Shown one piece after another: positions 27,433 through 37,165 of a stretch of 64,000 bases of DNA (position 1 is its first letter; the number at the start of each line of letters is the position of its first letter). Origin of the DNA: Desulfopila inferna. GTDB lineage: Bacteria; Desulfobacterota; Desulfobulbia; Desulfobulbales; Desulfocapsaceae. The stretch lies in the NCBI RefSeq assembly GCF_016919005.1, contig NZ_JAFFQE010000003.1, positions 496,001 to 560,000 of the forward strand, read 5' to 3'. The notes below the pieces were generated by a model. The model was not told where the DNA came from. It worked only from the letters and a program-made list of their open reading frames with translations, and did not search any database. The position numbers and the translations under genes were made by a program.

Positions 27433-27651
27433 ATGACCAAACATATCTTAAAGAAATGCAGCAAATGCGGCCAGAAGTTACGATTTCCTAAGGACATCGG
27501 AGGGATGCTCATGAAGTGCCCCTCGTGCGGCAAAAAGTTTTATTCTGATTTCAAGATAGGCAGCGGCAGCAGGAAACAGTCTGTAGCCGTCACTATTTTC
27601 GAGATGCCGACAAAAATCATGGAACGTATCATCCGTTTTTTTTCCAGATAA
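27433..27651 (+). CDS. Zinc-ribbon (MJ0042-like) small protein, 72 aa
   Basis: A zinc ribbon with two CxxC knuckles (KKCSKCGQKLRFP and LMKCPSCGKKFY) spans residues about 8-37, followed by a short amphipathic C-terminus. The layout matches small zinc-finger proteins of unknown function. No strong ribosome-binding site precedes the ATG. It converges on the SMR exporter gene with 26 bp between. Confidence 0.6.
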   Translation: MTKHILKKCSKCGQKLRFPKDIGGMLMKCPSCGKKFYSDFKIGSGSRKQSVAVTIFEMPTKIMERIIRFFSR

Positions 27652-27677
27652 CGATAAAAGGAATACTCCCCTCCTCG

Positions 27678-27995
27678 TTAAACATGAGCAAGCTTGAGGC
27701 CAATAATACCGACACATATAAAGCCAATACTCACCAACCTCAGCGGATCCGCTGAATCCCCAAACAGGATGATCCCAAGGATCACGGTCCCCACTGCACC
27801 AATGCCCACCCAGACTGCATAAGCCGTTCCAACCGGCAGAGATCTCATCGCGACTCCCAGCAACACAAAGCTTACGACCATCGCAAACACCGTACCAACG
27901 GTAGGCCATAATCGTGTAAAACCTTCACTGTATTTGAGACCTACAGCCCAACCAACCTCAAACAAACCTGCTATGACTAGAATTAGCCAATTCAT
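27678..27995 (-). CDS. sugE: SMR-family guanidinium exporter (SugE/Gdx)
   Basis: The 105-aa protein has four hydrophobic helices and the SugE/Gdx pattern: [20 protein letters not shown] with the essential Glu in helix 1, and [14 protein letters not shown] in helix 3. Members export guanidinium in a proton antiport. The start is MNWL rather than two codons upstream, by homology and spacing from the GAGAAG site. A guanidine-II riboswitch lies directly upstream (28014-28057), which independently supports Gdx function. Confidence 0.93.
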   Translation of the reverse strand: MNWLILVIAGLFEVGWAVGLKYSEGFTRLWPTVGTVFAMVVSFVLLGVAMRSLPVGTAYAVWVGIGAVGTVILGIILFGDSADPLRLVSIGFICVGIIGLKLAHV

Positions 27996-28013
27996 AAACA
28001 CTTCTCTTTTTAA

Positions 28014-28057
28014 GGGGCCGTCCCCGTTTGTACTTGAGAGGTGAGGTCGTCCCCACC
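28014..28057 (-). promoter_or_regulatory. Guanidine-II (mini-ykkC) riboswitch
   Basis: On the minus strand two perfect hairpins with ACGR tetraloops occur 14 nt apart: GGTGGGG-ACGA-CCTCACC (28057-28040) and GGGG-ACGG-CCCC (28025-28014). Two ACGR-capped stems with a short linker just before the ribosome-binding site define the guanidine-II class. Ligand binding is expected to free the ribosome-binding site of the exporter gene that starts 18 nt downstream. Confidence 0.9.
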
Positions 28058-28124
28058 ACGTCAGGAAGGGTTAACGGCGCATCACCGGCACCAAATCACG
28101 TGGCCAGGGAACCACGGAAAACGA

Positions 28125-28593
28125 CGACCGATATGATGTCGGTCGGAAATAATGGACACCAAATATCTCACGCTGCAAGATTCTTTTCGTAATGTTTTTT
28201 CTCATAAGCAGTTGGTGAAAGATATCCCAACCGTTTTTGCCTTCTCTGTCTGTTGTAAAATATTTCGATATATTCTGTAATGTCCCGAATCGCTTGCTGT
28301 CTTGTTTCGCAGGAATGATGATGGACAAGTTCGTTCTTCAAGGTACCCCAAAAGCTTTCAATTGGCGCATTGTCGTAACAATTACCCCTGCGACTCATTG
28401 AAGCCTTCATTTTAAACTGTTTCAACATTTTCCTATATCTGTGAGAGCAATACTGGCTTCCCCGATCAGAGTGATGGATCAGGCCTGCAGGAGGATGCTT
28501 TTTTGCCACCGCTCTGAAGAGAGATTTCATAACCAGAGCTTTTGTCATTCGCTGCCAGCCAAGGCGCTGTTTCGGTTTCACCGCACAAACCAC
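28125..28593 (-). mobile_element. IS3-family element remnant with truncated transposase
   Basis: The frame 28593-28168 encodes the C-terminal 141 residues of an IS3-type OrfB (rve integrase core): LIHHSDRGSQYCS with the second catalytic Asp, NCYDNAPIESFWGTLKNEL with the catalytic Glu, and the terminal YNRQRRQKRLGYLSPTAYE. The first half of the transposase and the left end are missing, so the element is dead. The sequence GGTGTCCATTATTTCCG beyond the stop resembles an IS3 terminal repeat, followed by a 7-bp inverted repeat (CGACCGA/TCGGTCG, 28125-28145). The broken end abuts or enters the 3' end of the glutamate-synthase-like gene. Confidence 0.85.
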
Positions 28594-30065
28594 TTATTAT
28601 CCATCAGAGCTCTTGCTTCCGATGTCAGAGGGATAATGTCACTTTTGTCTAAAAGGTCCAGGTTGAACTTCCGGTTCAAGGCGGCAAAGTGCCTTAATCC
28701 GAAGGCGATCTTGTTGAGATAGGAAAAAACCCCGATCGCCCCCGTGGAAAATGTATTTGCCTGAGTGCCGTATATGGCACGCAAGTCAGGAAGATCACAG
28801 AAAATGTCTTCAATGGTTGAACCATAGGGTTTGAATCTTTCCGGCACCTGTCCTTTTTGTATTTGTTCACCAATGGTTTTACCGGTCATGGCAGCGGCCA
28901 TGGATGCCCGGCACAGCCCGATTCCCTGGACATGACCATCGCCGTATGCCAAACCTTTGAATACCTGATCCTCACTGGCAAATCCACCGGTCATCACCAT
29001 GGCAGGCAAACGGCATCCTTCAGAGTGCAGTTTTTTACAAATGCGGACCACTGCATCCTCGAGACAGATTGTGGGCAATGACCATTCGTTCATCATCTTT
29101 GACGGACTGTAGCCGGAACCACCTCCTGCGCCGTCAAATGTGATCATATCCACTTTCGCCTTACAGGCGATCCGGATCACCTCTTCGATATCCGCCTTGT
29201 CGTATCCCGCCATCTTAAAATAAATGTTGTCAGCGCCGATATCCCTTAACATGGCAATATGGTCCATCAAGGATGTCTCGGTCCACAAAGGCAGTCTGCC
29301 ATAGGTGTAGAAATTGGGACAGATCCCGTCTTCGTACGCTTTCTGGACCAATGGATCACTGGGGTCCGGATGCACCAGATTTCCCTGCCGCTGTTTGACA
29401 AGCGCGGTTTCAAGGTTTTTTAAGCGTATGGCCGGCTGGGTTCCTTTAGCGCCCTGCCCGAATTTGATCTCAATGGCTTTGGTCCCATATTTTTTTATGG
29501 CGATTTTCGGCACACCCAGCAGATCATCATCCACATTGCACTGCAGGACAATCTGCCCATACCCTCTGTCATATTCAGCAAAGCAGCCAAGGGCTTTTTC
29601 CAGCAATGGAAAATCCGTTACCTGTCCCCGATCAATTTTCAGATTCGGTTCATTGTTCCTGGCATGTTCCCCTATGACACAGGTCACACCGGCCATTGCC
29701 GCTCCGGCAAAATAGTCTTGCCAGTTAAGCTTGATCAAGGCAGGCAGGATAACGGGCATGGTCATCTTAACCGTGTTGTAAAAACCATAGGATCGTTCCA
29801 GTTCAACATTGAAAATGGTGGCTTCATCGCAGGTCTCGTAAACTCCCTGCGCGCCGAACACCCGACCGTTGATATTGAAATGGGAAAAATCAATCGGGTA
29901 ATCTTTTTCCGATGCAATTTGATTATTGCCTGTCGTGGTCGGGTAAACCGTCTGCGCCCCCAGTACCGATGCCTGTGCCACCTCGCATGTACCGCTGCAA
30001 TCCTGCGTGCACAATGAGCACATTCCCGACTGCGGAGAGATAAACGCGCTCCTGTTTTTGGCCAT
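28578..30065 (-). CDS. FMN-binding glutamate synthase-family protein
   Basis: The 495-aa protein matches the GltB central/FMN domain family: KFGQGAKGTQP, DMITFDGAGGGSGYSP, MTGGFASEDQVFKGLAYGDG, GIGLCRASMAAAMTG. An N-terminal cysteine cluster (MCSLCTQDCSGTCE) may bind an Fe-S cluster. Stand-alone members occur in anaerobes and archaea and are usually annotated as glutamate synthase, but their reaction is rarely tested. The start at MAKNRSAF is inferred; no strong ribosome-binding site is seen. The last residues overlap the IS3 remnant, so the native C-terminus may have been replaced. Confidence 0.8.
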   Translation of the reverse strand: MAKNRSAFISPQSGMCSLCTQDCSGTCEVAQASVLGAQTVYPTTTGNNQIASEKDYPIDFSHFNINGRVFGAQGVYETCDEATIFNVELERSYGFYNTVKMTMPVILPALIKLNWQDYFAGAAMAGVTCVIGEHARNNEPNLKIDRGQVTDFPLLEKALGCFAEYDRGYGQIVLQCNVDDDLLGVPKIAIKKYGTKAIEIKFGQGAKGTQPAIRLKNLETALVKQRQGNLVHPDPSDPLVQKAYEDGICPNFYTYGRLPLWTETSLMDHIAMLRDIGADNIYFKMAGYDKADIEEVIRIACKAKVDMITFDGAGGGSGYSPSKMMNEWSLPTICLEDAVVRICKKLHSEGCRLPAMVMTGGFASEDQVFKGLAYGDGHVQGIGLCRASMAAAMTGKTIGEQIQKGQVPERFKPYGSTIEDIFCDLPDLRAIYGTQANTFSTGAIGVFSYLNKIAFGLRHFAALNRKFNLDLLDKSDIIPLTSEARALMDNKWFVR

Positions 30066-30459
30066 GGTAAATCCAGAACTTAATCTCGGTGAGTATGACA
30101 TTTGTTATATGCCCCCAAAACTGTGTTTTAATTCCGAACCCCAGCTATTCTCCAATGGAAAAAAAGAAATACCAGTTTTTTATTCTTCGCCGTTAATGCC
30201 AAGCGCTTCATGAGAACTCCACTTCTTGACATATACATGAAACATACTCCGAGCAATGGAAAACATCAAAGAAATAACATGGTCTGCCCCTGTCCCCTAC
30301 GGCTCTAAAAAACACCGTGTTATCGATGGGATAAATTAAGTGCTTGCTGTCATCCGACAGTATGTGTTAATTCAGAAGAAGAAACACTGGAAAGAGATAC
30401 ATCGCTGCCTTTGACTGATACTAAGAGCCCCTTTCGTAGTGCTCAATAGAGGTTATTGC
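30066..30459. other. Intergenic between divergent genes
   Basis: No gene recognised. A TTGACA hexamer near 30226 could be a -35 element, but no convincing -10 follows. The first part of this region is the upstream region of the glutamate-synthase-like gene. Confidence 0.3.
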
Positions 30460-30927
30460 ATGAACAAAGAACCAAAACCAACAGCAGAATTGATTAAACT
30501 CCTGGAAGAGCATGAAAAATCAATAGGCGCTCTCTATGAAGCCTTTGCTTCTTTGTTCCCCCTCTTCAAAAAAGAATGGTTGGATTTTGCAGAAGAAGAA
30601 TATCTTCATGCCGGCTGGATCAAAAAACTGCACACACACCAGCAGCATGGCAAAATTGCATTTCAACAGACCAGGATCACTATACAATCGATTAAAACAG
30701 CTATCAACTACCTTGAAACACAAAAGGATAGGGCCTTAGCGGAAAAACCCGATCTCGCCAAGTGTCTGGATTTGGCCATCAATGTCGAAAAATCGTTGCT
30801 CGAGGGCTCATTTTTCAAAGTTTTTCAATTAACAACACCAGAGACGCAAAAGATCCGAGAAAAGCTGGAAAAAGCAACAAGAACCCATATCAACGAGCTT
30901 GGCCAGTGGCGGGCAGGAATGCGATAA
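30460..30927 (+). CDS. Ferritin/rubrerythrin-like helical protein, 155 aa
   Basis: Glu and His residues sit in helices typical of ferritin-like four-helix bundles: LLEEHEKSIGALYEAFA, DFAEEEYLHAGWIKKL, INVEKSLLEGSFFKVF and ATRTHINELGQW. This gives a plausible di-iron set. The start MNKEPKP has AGAGG about 8 nt upstream. There is no rubredoxin domain. A role in oxidative-stress or iron handling is inferred from the fold only. Confidence 0.55.
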   Translation: MNKEPKPTAELIKLLEEHEKSIGALYEAFASLFPLFKKEWLDFAEEEYLHAGWIKKLHTHQQHGKIAFQQTRITIQSIKTAINYLETQKDRALAEKPDLAKCLDLAINVEKSLLEGSFFKVFQLTTPETQKIREKLEKATRTHINELGQWRAGMR

Positions 30928-31135
30928 TTGAGCTGATTTATCAACAACAAAGGTGAAACCAGAGGCAACACACGTTTTTCAAAATTTTCATGTGTGAAAA
31001 CCGTCACCTGTCCCCTGTTTCTCTAAAAATGAGGCCAAATATTTTGCTTGCCTAGCCTTATCTACATACAGAGTCATGCAGAGAATTGATCCCTGTTCTA
31101 TTTGTGTTCTAAAAAAGATGCCGAGGAAAAAGGTC

Positions 31136-33523
31136 ATGGAAGAAAAAGCCGCATATGAGAAAATGGGACTGTTTTATCTGGGACGGCAACGGGCTTTCGA
31201 TGGAAGTGAGGGGGAAGCGATGCCTATGCTGTTAAAATCGAAACAGCTGACAACGCATGGCACCATCATCGGCATGACCGGCAGCGGCAAGACAGGCCTC
31301 GGGATCGCCCTTCTCGAGGAGGCCATAATGGATGACATCCCCTGCCTTATTATTGATCCCAAGGGAGATATGGCTAACCTTTTGCTTACCTTCCCGGAGC
31401 TTCGGGCAGTGGACTTCGCTCCCTGGGTAGATGCGGAGGAGGCGGAGAGAAAGGGAATGACCGTTGACCAGATGGCTGCAGAAAAGGCACAGCTGTGGCG
31501 TAACGGACTGTTGGAGTGGGGGCAGCCTGCAGACCGTATAGCCCGACTGCGGGAGAAAACCACCTTTACCGTGTATACACCGGGCAGCAGAGCGGGGACA
31601 TCGGTGTCTATTCTGGAGGGGTTCGCGCCGCCTTCCGAAGACGTAATGCTCGATGGTGAAACGCTTAACAGTCTGGTCGATTCGGCCGTCATCTCCCTGT
31701 TGTCGCTGGTCGATATTGGCAATTCGTCGTCCGGCAGTCGTGAGTATGTGCTGCTGAGCGCTATCTTCCTCTTTTCGTGGAGAGCGGGCAAGAAGCTTGA
31801 CATGGAGACGATTATCGGCAGTATCGCCAGTCCGCCTTTTGACAAGATCGGCGTTTTCTCGCTCGATACCTATTACCCTCAACGGGAGCGCATGAAACTG
31901 GCTTTTGCGCTTAATGGCATGCTGGCCAGCCCTGGTTTCACCTCATGGCTGGAAGGCGAACCGCTAGATATTGGCAGGATGCTTCGGGATGAAGAGGGAA
32001 AACCGCGCACGGCGATCTTTTCGATTGCCCACCTTGACGACTCCAAACGCATGTTTTTCGTCACCATGCTGCTGGGCAGGCTCATCGACTGGATGCGCCG
32101 ACAGCAGGGGGCGTCCTCGCTGAAAACACTTCTGTACATGGATGAAATCTTTGGATTCTTTCCTCCGAGCGCTAATCCTCCTTCAAAAAAACCAATGCTG
32201 CTCCTGCTCAAGCAGGCGCGCGCCTATGGAGTCGGCGTGGTGCTTGCCACCCAGAATCCTGTGGATCTCGATTATAGGGGATTGTCCAACATCGGTACCT
32301 GGTGGGTGGGCAGACTGCAGACCAGACAGGACCAGGACAGGGTACTGGAGGGGATGGCTTCCGGCAGCAAAGGTGTTGACAAGGCCCTGCTGCGAAAGAT
32401 TCTCGACAACCTGCAGAGCAGGCATTTCCTCCTCAGTTCCGCCCACCTTGAAGATCCCATGCTTTTTCAGACACGCTGGGTGATGTCCTATCTCAAAGGT
32501 CCGTTATCAGGCACCGATATCGGAAAACTCCACGAAGGATATGAGAGCAAACGGCCAGAGAACATGGCTGTCTCGCCCGTGCCAAGCCACGTCGATCAGT
32601 CCGGGGAGACTCTGGGGCATTCTCCGGTGATGTCCCAAAAGGTTCTGCAGCTTTACCATCTTCACCCTGTTACAACAGAAACCTACAGTTTTGAAGCATG
32701 GCTGCTGGCCAGGGCATCGGTCAGATTTTTTAATGTAAAGCGTAATATCGACGAAGTGAAAATGGTGAATCTCAAACTGTTCGTCGATACGAACTGTCAC
32801 GAACCCAAGTGGTCTCGTGCCGAGGAATTCGGTTATGCAGCTGAGGAGTTGCTCAGCAAGCCTCCATATGGCGCACGCTACTGTCCTGTTCCGCAGAGTA
32901 TTGCCGCAATGAAGGACGAACGGCACCTGCAGAAATCTCTTGGCGACTACCTTTACCGGAACGAGGCGTTGGATCTGTATCATGCCGAGGGGCTTGGACT
33001 GGAATCGGATCCAGGCGAATCCCTGTCGGCATTTCGGATGCGAATCAGCGATCTGCTTGTTGAAAGAAGGGAAGAAGAACGGCAGGCACTTGAGGAAAAG
33101 TATAAAAAAACCGAACAGCGTATCGAAGAGCAGCTTATCAGAGCCATGGAGAAGGTGGAAAAGGAAAAAGGAGATGTTACAGCCCGCAAAACGGATACTC
33201 TTCTTTCTTTTGGGACGGCAATCCTGGGCGCCTTTTTCGGGAGAAAGAGCCTCTCAATTTCCTCTATGTCGCGTGCTTCCACCGGTATCAAGAATGTGGG
33301 AAGGCTGTCGCGCGATAAAGAGGATGTCAAACATGCCGAAGAGATGGTTAACCGGCTCCGGGAGGAAATCGATCAACTGGCTGCTTTGCTGGAAAAGGAG
33401 ACAGCCGAAATCGCCGAACGTCTGAAGGCGGAAAATTTTCCCATTGAGACCTTTGCTATCAAGCCGCGCCGGCGGGATATCTTTGACGTCAATGTTTCCA
33501 TTCTCTGGGAGATGGTACTCTGA
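31136..33523 (+). CDS. HerA-like (DUF87) ATPase, 795 aa
   Basis: An N-terminal HerA/VirB4-type ATPase core has Walker A GMTGSGKTG (residues 46-54) and an IIDPKGDMANLLL strand. Walker B is TLLYMDEIFGFFPPS (about 332), and VLATQNPVDLDYRGL is a sensor segment. Beyond about 480 the sequence is unlike HerA, with a long coiled coil (REEERQALEEKYKKTEQRIEEQ, then a Gly-rich segment FGTAILGAFFGRK, then a second coil). The start is placed at 31136 because GAGG lies 9-13 nt upstream; two earlier in-frame ATGs exist. DNA translocation is the family activity. There is no NurA or Sir2 partner nearby, so the process is unknown. Confidence 0.85.
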   Translation: MEEKAAYEKMGLFYLGRQRAFDGSEGEAMPMLLKSKQLTTHGTIIGMTGSGKTGLGIALLEEAIMDDIPCLIIDPKGDMANLLLTFPELRAVDFAPWVDAEEAERKGMTVDQMAAEKAQLWRNGLLEWGQPADRIARLREKTTFTVYTPGSRAGTSVSILEGFAPPSEDVMLDGETLNSLVDSAVISLLSLVDIGNSSSGSREYVLLSAIFLFSWRAGKKLDMETIIGSIASPPFDKIGVFSLDTYYPQRERMKLAFALNGMLASPGFTSWLEGEPLDIGRMLRDEEGKPRTAIFSIAHLDDSKRMFFVTMLLGRLIDWMRRQQGASSLKTLLYMDEIFGFFPPSANPPSKKPMLLLLKQARAYGVGVVLATQNPVDLDYRGLSNIGTWWVGRLQTRQDQDRVLEGMASGSKGVDKALLRKILDNLQSRHFLLSSAHLEDPMLFQTRWVMSYLKGPLSGTDIGKLHEGYESKRPENMAVSPVPSHVDQSGETLGHSPVMSQKVLQLYHLHPVTTETYSFEAWLLARASVRFFNVKRNIDEVKMVNLKLFVDTNCHEPKWSRAEEFGYAAEELLSKPPYGARYCPVPQSIAAMKDERHLQKSLGDYLYRNEALDLYHAEGLGLESDPGESLSAFRMRISDLLVERREEERQALEEKYKKTEQRIEEQLIRAMEKVEKEKGDVTARKTDTLLSFGTAILGAFFGRKSLSISSMSRASTGIKNVGRLSRDKEDVKHAEEMVNRLREEIDQLAALLEKETAEIAERLKAENFPIETFAIKPRRRDIFDVNVSILWEMVL

Positions 33524-33761
33524 GACAAAGCCTGTCGAACGTCCTTCGGAGCATAAAGGAGGAAACCGGCGCCATCCGCGTTTTGCCGGCGTCCACACAA
33601 GGCAAGGGCGAATAGAAACCGGCATGTAGTCTCCTTCCTAAAAAGATTTCCTCTTGCCATCCGGACTTCTCCGGCGTAATGAGACTCCGCCAGCCTGCAG
33701 GGTGAACAGATTTTTCTCGCCTGCAGCAGGCGCAGCCTCATTAACTTTCCCCGGTTCCCTT

Positions 33762-35456
33762 TTACAGAGTAACAAGGGGATCCGTCAAACCAAACACATA
33801 AATGGCCAGCAAACCAAGAACCCCTGTAAATAAAATATAATACAAGGTAGGAATGATAGTCATGCGTAGTGTCCGGCCTTCCTGGCCGAGAAGACCAACT
33901 GTCGCCGAGGCTGCGACAACATTATGAATAGCGACCATATTTCCCGCCGCAGCACCAATTGCCTGCAACGCAACCATGACCGCCCCGGAAACTGTAAGTG
34001 CGTTTGCCACTTCAAACTGAAACTGGCTCAACATCATATTACTGACGGTGTTGGAACCGGCGATAAAAGCGCCGAGAGCACCCACCGTCGGGGCAAACAG
34101 CGGGTAAACTGAACCGAAGGTTTCGGCAACAAAGCTGGCCATCGCCACAGGCATGGATACCAGGTCGGCGCCGTTGACTCCGGAATTAATCAGAATGCGC
34201 ACCATCGGAATAGTGAAAACCAGCACAAAACCAGCGCCGATAAGGGTTTTGCCCGCATCTCCCGCAGCAGAAGCAAGTTGCGAGAGCTTCATTCTGTGTA
34301 AAAACAAAGTTACAAGGCAGACAAACAGCAGGATGCCGCCAGGCAGATAAAGCGGTTCGATGGAGGCACTGACACCTGTTTCACCAAGGATATTCTGCAG
34401 GCCGAAGGAAAAGCTCAACAGCAATGCCTTAAAATCTGCAGAGACCCGGCTGGCGACCAGAATTATCGCAACGAGCAGGTATGGCATCCAGGCCAGGGAG
34501 AGGGATATTTTACGCTCATCCGCACGTGGCGGTTTGGGGGTAATGGTACCGAACCACATCTTGGGCCACTCTTCCTGAGGAGCAAAATCCCAGATGGTTT
34601 TCGGCAAAAGAAAACCTTTTTTGGCAGCCGGTACGACAATGGCCATGCCGACGAGGGCGCCGACGAGGGAGGGAAATTCAGGTCCCAGAAAAACGCCGGT
34701 AAGACCGTATGGTATGGTGAAGGCCAGACCGGTAAAAATAGCGAAAGGTGTCATCGCCAATCCCTCTTTCCAGCTTTTGTTGCGGCCGAAAAAACGTGTA
34801 AGCATAATCACCATCATAAGGGGCATCAAGGTACCGACAATGGCATGGCCGATTGCCACCTCCGAGGTGATGAGTTGCAGAAATATTTCCCAGCTCGATC
34901 CTCCATCAGCAAGCTGCCGGCTGAGGGCTATGTGATCAAGCCCGTTTGTAACACCAATGAGAATTGGAGTTCCTACGGCGCCAAAAGATACCGGTGTCGA
35001 CTGGATCATCATACCGATCATAACCGCGCCTAGAGCCGGAAACCCTATAGCGACCAGCAGTGGCGCGGCGATGGCCGCCGGAGTTCCGAAACCTGACGCA
35101 CCTTCAATAAAACAGCCGAATAGCCAGGCGAGAATGAGAGCCTGGACACGCCGGTCTGGACTGATATTGGTAAAACCTGCCCGAATCGTGGAAATCGCGC
35201 CAGAATTTTGTAGAGTATTGAGCAGCATGATGGCTCCGAAAATAATCCAGAGGACGGCGGCAGTAACAACCATGCCCTGAATCGTAGAAGCAAGAACTCG
35301 ATTGAAGCTCATTTCCCAGAAGAAAAGAGCAATTCCCGCCGCAGTGAGATAAACCACCGGCATAGCCCGTCTGGCCGGCCAGTGAAGACCGACAAGCAGC
35401 ACAGCTGCCACAATAATTGGTGTTGCTGCCAGTAAGGCTTGTATCGCTGTTGACAT
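33762..35456 (-). CDS. lldP: L-lactate permease (LctP/LldP family)
   Basis: The 564-aa polytopic membrane protein has the LctP pattern: [79 protein letters not shown] and [24 protein letters not shown] near the C-terminus. It imports lactate (or glycolate) with protons, and lactate is a main electron donor for sulfate reducers. The start at MSTAIQALL is set by AGGAGG a few bases upstream. A long inverted repeat 150 bp upstream may be its operator. No lactate dehydrogenase genes are adjacent. Confidence 0.93.
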   Translation of the reverse strand: MSTAIQALLAATPIIVAAVLLVGLHWPARRAMPVVYLTAAGIALFFWEMSFNRVLASTIQGMVVTAAVLWIIFGAIMLLNTLQNSGAISTIRAGFTNISPDRRVQALILAWLFGCFIEGASGFGTPAAIAAPLLVAIGFPALGAVMIGMMIQSTPVSFGAVGTPILIGVTNGLDHIALSRQLADGGSSWEIFLQLITSEVAIGHAIVGTLMPLMMVIMLTRFFGRNKSWKEGLAMTPFAIFTGLAFTIPYGLTGVFLGPEFPSLVGALVGMAIVVPAAKKGFLLPKTIWDFAPQEEWPKMWFGTITPKPPRADERKISLSLAWMPYLLVAIILVASRVSADFKALLLSFSFGLQNILGETGVSASIEPLYLPGGILLFVCLVTLFLHRMKLSQLASAAGDAGKTLIGAGFVLVFTIPMVRILINSGVNGADLVSMPVAMASFVAETFGSVYPLFAPTVGALGAFIAGSNTVSNMMLSQFQFEVANALTVSGAVMVALQAIGAAAGNMVAIHNVVAASATVGLLGQEGRTLRMTIIPTLYYILFTGVLGLLAIYVFGLTDPLVTL

Positions 35457-35609
35457 AAAACCACCTCCTAACGAAAAATTTATTCTATTGAACGGAAGCG
35501 CTGCCATACATGAAAAACCGCTTCAAAATATTCAGCCCAATTCCATGTGCTGAAATATTATAACTGCTTCCATTTCTTTTTATGTTTTTGGTGACAGCAC
35601 TACGAAAGT

Positions 35610-35645
35610 TTCGATATTGAACCTGTATCCTGTAAAAATATCGAA
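35610..35645. promoter_or_regulatory. Long inverted repeat upstream of lldP
   Basis: TTCGATATT (35610-35618) and AATATCGAA (35637-35645) are perfect 9-bp arms separated by 18 bp. It lies about 155 bp upstream of the lactate-permease start on the minus strand. It could be an operator or a transcript hairpin; no regulator gene is adjacent. Confidence 0.35.
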
Positions 35646-36329
35646 TTGCAGGATCGATTCAAACAGACTGATTGAAGCGCACGATCACCTGTTCCACTGG
35701 ATCTATTGAGAAGCCTGCGGATCGATCCAGGCTTCTTTTTGCGACATACCTTTTCGCATACCTGTCTATCACTTCACGCAGATCATGGGATGCCACCTCA
35801 ATCAACACTGCCACTGCACCTTTCAGAGACAAAGATGTCAAAAAAGATGTGGATCCAAGGCTCAAGCAATCCACCGAGTTTCTCCGGAGTGACAGCAGGG
35901 GTATTTTTGGGCAAAGGTTATACCAACACAATACCTATTGTCAACCCATTAAAAATAGGGAGCAACAACCAACCAGTCTACCGACAGGTGAATTGGTATG
36001 AAACAGGACCAAAAGATAATTGGACCTACCAAAGAGGCGCAGGGGCTAATTAACTTGGCCCGCACCCTTCCGGCTTCTCGATTCCCTTCAAGCTTTACCG
36101 TCCTTCGCAATATTCTGAATTGATGTATCTTAGGCATAACACAGCGAGCTTTCGAGCATCCGCAGCCGAAGGCCGCGCGTAGTGTTGCATTGGATATGTG
36201 TCCTTAATGACCTGCCCAGTCAGCCAGTCGGCTTGGTGCGAGGCCGAGAAAATAACGGCATTAGCAATGTCGGAAGGTGCGTCAACTCGCTTGGGAGGAT
36301 CTGCTTATTTACCTGCTTGGCTACCCTTG
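35646..36329. other. Unassigned stretch with weak coding candidates on both strands
   Basis: A minus-strand frame (35931-35659) ends with a protein-like segment (EVASHDLREVIDRYAKRYVA...), which may be the 3' remnant of a lost gene. A plus-strand frame from ATG 35835 to 36053 gives MSKKMWIQGSSNPPSFSGVT..., ending WTYQRGAGAN. They overlap, so at most one is real. Neither has a strong ribosome-binding site or a family I recognise. The remainder to 36329 shows no gene. Confidence 0.3.
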
Positions 36330-36522
36330 GGGTCGGGTCTCAACAAGCAATTAATTTTTAATCGATAATGTTCCAAAGTAGGTATTCTCAGGCCCTGTAT
36401 CGGTTTTTTTATTATTTCTTATGCCAGCTTTTTCGCACACATAAAGAACGATGTAACCCTCAAAAAGGTTAACTTTTCAAAGATATTATTATTAATTTTA
36501 GTTAGTTTGCTTGGCCCGACCC
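36330..36522. repeat. MITE-like remnant with inverted ends
   Basis: GGGTCGGGTC at 36330 and GGCCCGACCC at 36513 form inverted ends (9 of 10 pair), with AAGCAA/TTGCTT a few bases inside each. The 193-bp interior codes for nothing. Ends of this type (GGGTC...) flank REP-associated transposase elements, and such a transposase lies 1.3 kb away. Confidence 0.4.
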
Positions 36523-36670
36523 TCTGACTATTGGCCCCAGCGACCTGGAAGAGTCCAGAAAAGCCAAAATTATCATGCCCATCGCGAGCGATTGCCATTA
36601 AATGTGATAGCCCCCGAACGTTTCACAGCGGTTGTTATCGGAATTTCACAGCTCTGTGTCGCAGCTCGTC

Positions 36671-37165
36671 TTAATGTTTATTCCTGTCAGGCAATCTGTA
36701 GCTGGTGCTCCTTCCGCCGCCAGGGTTCTGAATGAGTATTCCTCTATCTTTCAAATCCTGAATATCTCTCAGCGCCGTGTCGTTTGAGCACTTGGCCTAC
36801 TTGGCGTATTTGGAGGTATTCATATCCCCCTTAAAATCATCTTCCAGCATTCGATTGATGATCAGGCGCTGGCGCTCATTGACAGGCCTTTGATTTATTG
36901 TGTCCCATAGCTGCGCTTTGAAGAGAACATGATTTTCCAGTTGATCGTAGTAATCCTTACGCTCAGCCTCAATTTGAGAGGACAAGCTGTAAAAGCGATC
37001 CTGAGTGGCGTCGGAGCCAGCCAGTGCCATATCACCAATCGCTCTTGCAATCCGCCCATTCCCATCTTCAAGAGGGTGGAGAGTAACAAAAAATAAATGG
37101 GCCATGCCTGCTTTCAGGACTGGGTCGATCTCATGGCCGTTATTCGGCTTTTCCGGGCGTTGTAT
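36671..37165 (-). pseudogene. Truncated and interrupted Fic-domain (AMP-transferase) gene
   Basis: The frame opens inside the protein (RPEKPNNGHEIDPVLKAG) and reads through the Fic motif TLHPLEDGNGRIARAI. It lacks about 30-40 residues of the usual helix region after DYYDQLEN, then continues FKAQLWDTINQRPVNERQRL. A TAG at 36797-36799 interrupts SKYAK / AKCSNDTALRDIQDLKDRG, after which the frame continues 41 codons to ...GGGRSTSYRLPDRNKH and TAA at 36671. Intact relatives have an ordinary residue at the TAG. With the 5' part missing, an internal deletion and a nonsense codon, the gene is dead. Confidence 0.85.
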
